DNA from: Flavobacteriales bacterium
GTDB lineage: Bacteria; Bacteroidota; Bacteroidia; Flavobacteriales; Weeksellaceae
Assembly (NCBI GenBank): GCA_900770875.1
Contig: CAAGLV010000154.1
Span: 1 to 25,539, forward strand
Reading direction: 5' to 3'
Length of the DNA stretch: 25,539 nucleotides
Both the position numbers and the translations under genes were made by a program. Positions 22,595-25,539 of the stretch are shown here, piece by piece. Position 1 is the first letter of the stretch, and every line of letters starts with the position of its first letter. The notes beneath the pieces were generated by a model. It was not told the origin of the DNA and searched no databases. It saw only the letters and a program-made list of their open reading frames with translations.

Positions 22595-25504
22595 TTATGC
22601 TTTTAAGTTTTTGTTTTTTCCTGTCATATCGTATAATAATGGCGATGCAACAAAGATAGATGAGAATGTACCAATTACAACCCCGATTAATTTTGCGAAC
22701 ATAAATCCTTTAATCGATTCTCCACCAAAAATTAAGATGATTAAGATGATTAAGAATGTAGATACCGAAGTATTAATTGTACGTGATAATGTTTCTGAAG
22801 TAGAAATATTAATGATATCGTATAATTTATGTCCTTTTTCTACTGTTAAGTTCTCACGAATACGATCTAAGATAATAATCGAGTCGTTCATCGAATATCC
22901 AATTACAGTTAAAATTGCGGCAATAAAAGCTTGGTCGATTTCCATATTAAATGGTAACATTCCTTTAAAGAATGAGAATACACCTAATACGATAACAACG
23001 TCGTGTGCTAATGCAATAATTGTAGATAACGAGAATTGCCAACGCTTAAACTGAACAATTAAGTAGAAGAAAATTGCTACTAATGCTAATGATACGGCAA
23101 TAAATGCTGCTCTTGTAGTATCGTCGGCAATTGTTGGTCCTACCTTAGCAGACGACATTAAACCAATTGTTGCATTATCTTCCGAGAATTCTTTTGCTGT
23201 AATATTTGCAGGTAAATAATCTTTTAAACCTGTAAATAATTTCGCTTTAATTTCGTCGTCAACATCAGTTCCATCTTCATCAGCTTTGTATGCTGTTGTA
23301 ATCTTTACTTGGTTATTCGCTCCATAAGTTTTTACTTGTGGAATTAATTTTTCGCCATCTAATACAAATACGTCTCCTAAGTGATCTGCAATTTCCGATG
23401 CCTCAACATCTTTATCAAAACGAACTGTATAAGTACGACCACCTTGGAATTCGATACCTAAATCGAATCCTTTTGTGAAAATTGACACTAAAGATGCAAT
23501 TGTTAAAGCTGCTGAAATAACATAAGTTACTTTACGATTCTTTAATAAATCAACTTTAATATTTTGTAACCAATGCGCTGTAAAGTTAGTATAGAAAGGA
23601 AGTGATTTTCCTGTTGCCATACGTTTTTCTACAAAATAACGCGTTAAGAAAATCGCTGTAAATGTAGATGTAAAAATACCAATCATAAAAGTAGTAGCGA
23701 AACCAACTACTGGACCTTTACCAAAGATAAATAAGATTACTGCTGTAATTAACGATGTTGAGTTAGCATCGAAAATAGCAGAGATAGCTCCTTTCCAAGA
23801 ATATGCAAAATCTACTGCTTGGCGTAAAGATTTTCCTTTACGAATTTCTTCTTTAACACGCTCGTAAATTAAGATATTGGCATCCATACCTGTAACTAAC
23901 GTTAAGATAATCCCGGCAATACCTGGTAAAGATACGGTTGCTTTTAAAGAAACTAAGAATCCTAATAAGAACAATAAGTTAACTACTAATGCAACGTTTG
24001 CATAAATACCTGCACGGCTGTAGTAAAATACCATCCATACTAAAACTAATACGAAAGCTGCACCAAAGGCATATAACGAACTAGTAATTGCCTCTTGTCC
24101 TAAAGATGGCCCTACAACTTCGGCAGAAACAATTTTAGATGAAGCCGGTAAAGAACCTGCTTGTAAAATATTAGCTAAATCTTTTGCTTCCTCTAACGTA
24201 AAGTTTCCTGAAATCATTGATGATCCACCAGAAATTTTATCGTTAATATTTGGTGCCGAATACACTAAATTATCTAAAACAATTGCTACACCTTGTCCTA
24301 ATTGACCTGGACCTGCTGGTTTTAATTCGTCTGTAATACGTGCCCATTCTTGCGCTCCTTGCGTATTCATTTGCATAGAAACCACTGGCTCGTTTGCAAT
24401 AGAACCTGCATTACGCTCACCAGAAGCCGAAGCAACTTTATCACCTGTTAATAAAGGTTCTTTTGTACCGTTTGCTCCTTTTAAAGCATATAATTCAATA
24501 ATTTTAGGTCCAGATGGATTACCTAAATCTAATGGTTTATTAGACCATGCATATTTGTAATTACGAATATTTGCAGGTAAAGAAGCCATTAAAGCTTTAT
24601 CTTCTAAAACTCTATTTACAACAGCTGTATCGGCTGCATTAACTACAAAACTTGCGTTAGAACCTGCAGGTTGTAAAACTTCTGCTAAAGTTTGATATGG
24701 TTTACCTGTTGCCGCATTTACAACATTATATTTTTCTGTATTGATACCAGAGAAGAATGATTGTACAGTTAAATCACCACGTACAGCTTGCCAAAACTCT
24801 AACTTCGCTGTAGATTGTAATAATTTTTTAACACGATCTGTATCCGAAACACCTGGTAACTCAACTAAGATACGTCCATCACCTTTATCTCCTAAACGCT
24901 GTATAACTGGTTCTACAACACCAAATTGGTTGATACGAGAACTAATTACTTGGTAAGCTGTAGAAACTTTCGCTTCAACATCTTTACGGATTTCAGTCTT
25001 TACTTGATCATCAGTTGCATTAAATGCAATTTTATCTGCATTAGCTTTGTTTCCGAAAATATCTGGAGCGGCATATTTTGTAGCACCTTTAATTTTATCG
25101 AACTCTTTAAAGAAAAGTTCTACATAAGGTACATTACCATTTGTTTTTTGAGCTACATCAGCATTATCTAACGCTGTTTGTAACATTGGGTTTTCAGATT
25201 TACCTGCTAAGTTTTCAATTAAATCACGTTCAGAAACTTGTAAGATTACATTAATCCCACCTTTTAAATCTAAACCTAAATTAACTTCTTTGTTTTTAGC
25301 ATCGTTGTAATCATATTTAATGATTCCTAAATCTAATGGCTCTTGTGCTAAACTGTCTAAAATACGTTGCTCATCAGCAGGTTTAACCGCTAAACGCTTG
25401 GCTTCTTTTTCGACTTTGTTCGTGTACCAAGTATAACTTAGCTGCTTGATGCACAAAAGACCTAATATAATTGCAAACAATGCAATCAGCCCTCTTCCTC
25501 GCAT
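22595..25504 (-). CDS. secDF: Fused protein translocase subunit SecDF
   Basis: A 969-residue inner-membrane protein joining SecD and SecF, the form normal in Bacteroidota. It uses the proton gradient to complete Sec-dependent export on the periplasmic side. SecD part: first helix 5-26, conserved NLGLDLKGG (75-83), a large periplasmic domain to about 450, then helices including the TGMDANILIYERVKEE motif (about 533-550). SecF part from about 640: DLGIEFQGG (about 674-682), periplasmic loop, and GYSMNDSIIILDRIREN (about 866-882) near the end. Twelve helices are expected. The start ATG at 25502-25504 gives the usual N-terminus; its promoter is mostly outside the window. It has its own terminator. 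Confidence 0.96.
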   Translation of the reverse strand: MRGRGLIALFAIILGLLCIKQLSYTWYTNKVEKEAKRLAVKPADEQRILDSLAQEPLDLGIIKYDYNDAKNKEVNLGLDLKGGINVILQVSERDLIENLAGKSENPMLQTALDNADVAQKTNGNVPYVELFFKEFDKIKGATKYAAPDIFGNKANADKIAFNATDDQVKTEIRKDVEAKVSTAYQVISSRINQFGVVEPVIQRLGDKGDGRILVELPGVSDTDRVKKLLQSTAKLEFWQAVRGDLTVQSFFSGINTEKYNVVNAATGKPYQTLAEVLQPAGSNASFVVNAADTAVVNRVLEDKALMASLPANIRNYKYAWSNKPLDLGNPSGPKIIELYALKGANGTKEPLLTGDKVASASGERNAGSIANEPVVSMQMNTQGAQEWARITDELKPAGPGQLGQGVAIVLDNLVYSAPNINDKISGGSSMISGNFTLEEAKDLANILQAGSLPASSKIVSAEVVGPSLGQEAITSSLYAFGAAFVLVLVWMVFYYSRAGIYANVALVVNLLFLLGFLVSLKATVSLPGIAGIILTLVTGMDANILIYERVKEEIRKGKSLRQAVDFAYSWKGAISAIFDANSTSLITAVILFIFGKGPVVGFATTFMIGIFTSTFTAIFLTRYFVEKRMATGKSLPFYTNFTAHWLQNIKVDLLKNRKVTYVISAALTIASLVSIFTKGFDLGIEFQGGRTYTVRFDKDVEASEIADHLGDVFVLDGEKLIPQVKTYGANNQVKITTAYKADEDGTDVDDEIKAKLFTGLKDYLPANITAKEFSEDNATIGLMSSAKVGPTIADDTTRAAFIAVSLALVAIFFYLIVQFKRWQFSLSTIIALAHDVVIVLGVFSFFKGMLPFNMEIDQAFIAAILTVIGYSMNDSIIILDRIRENLTVEKGHKLYDIINISTSETLSRTINTSVSTFLIILIILIFGGESIKGFMFAKLIGVVIGTFSSIFVASPLLYDMTGKNKNLKA

Positions 25505-25539
25505 AATTGTGTCTTTAAAAAAAATTTTTAACGGGCAAA

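Noticed and set aside
22557..23054. Plus-strand frame of 165 codons opposite the end of secDF
   Set aside because: It lies antisense to a strongly conserved gene, covers its terminator and shows no protein family features; a shadow frame.

Overview
The window reads as chromosomal DNA of a low-GC member of the Bacteroidota, most likely class Flavobacteriia (perhaps near Weeksellaceae/Empedobacter; the genus is a guess). The reasons are the very AT-rich base composition, the fused SecD-SecF protein, a family S46 dipeptidyl peptidase, promoter elements of the Bacteroidota type (TAnnTTTG near -7) with little Shine-Dalgarno signal, and lipoproteins of the Bacteroidota style, one with an S-D-D surface-export-like sequence after the lipid-modified Cys. 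There are 20 protein genes and no tRNA, rRNA, insertion sequence, phage gene or CRISPR array. Most transcription units end in GC-cored hairpins with a T run.

Positions 1-7150 hold a head-to-tail array of four paralogous AMP-forming long-chain acyl-CoA synthetases on the minus strand, the leftmost cut by the window edge. Positions 7259-9033 carry a DUF2461 protein and an exported BNR/Ycf48-like beta-propeller protein. A small Asn-rich lipoprotein (9161-9691, plus) converges on a lipoprotein glycoside hydrolase of the DigH/GHL10 type (9734-11362, minus), followed by a small two-helix membrane protein with a DUF3592-like tail.

The regulatory centre is at 12057-14445. An Rrf2-family regulator and its NAD(P)-binding partner (the 'Rrf2-linked NADH-flavin reductase' arrangement, as in Bacillus ywnA-ywnB) are read leftward. 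A Crp/Fnr-type regulator overlapping a membrane protein gene is read rightward. A 13-bp inverted repeat lies between them, centred exactly on the -33 element of the Rrf2 promoter.

The right half is mainly housekeeping. It holds a DUF4241 protein, a FucP-type sugar:H+ symporter, LipB octanoyltransferase, an S46 peptidase whose specificity residue is the Arg of DPP11, an AI-2E/PerM-type permease, a PAP2 phosphatase translationally coupled to a TatA-like translocase subunit, and the SecDF fusion.

I found no clear undescribed system. The observations most worth checking are the acyl-CoA synthetase array with its inverted repeats, and the divergent Rrf2/Crp control region.
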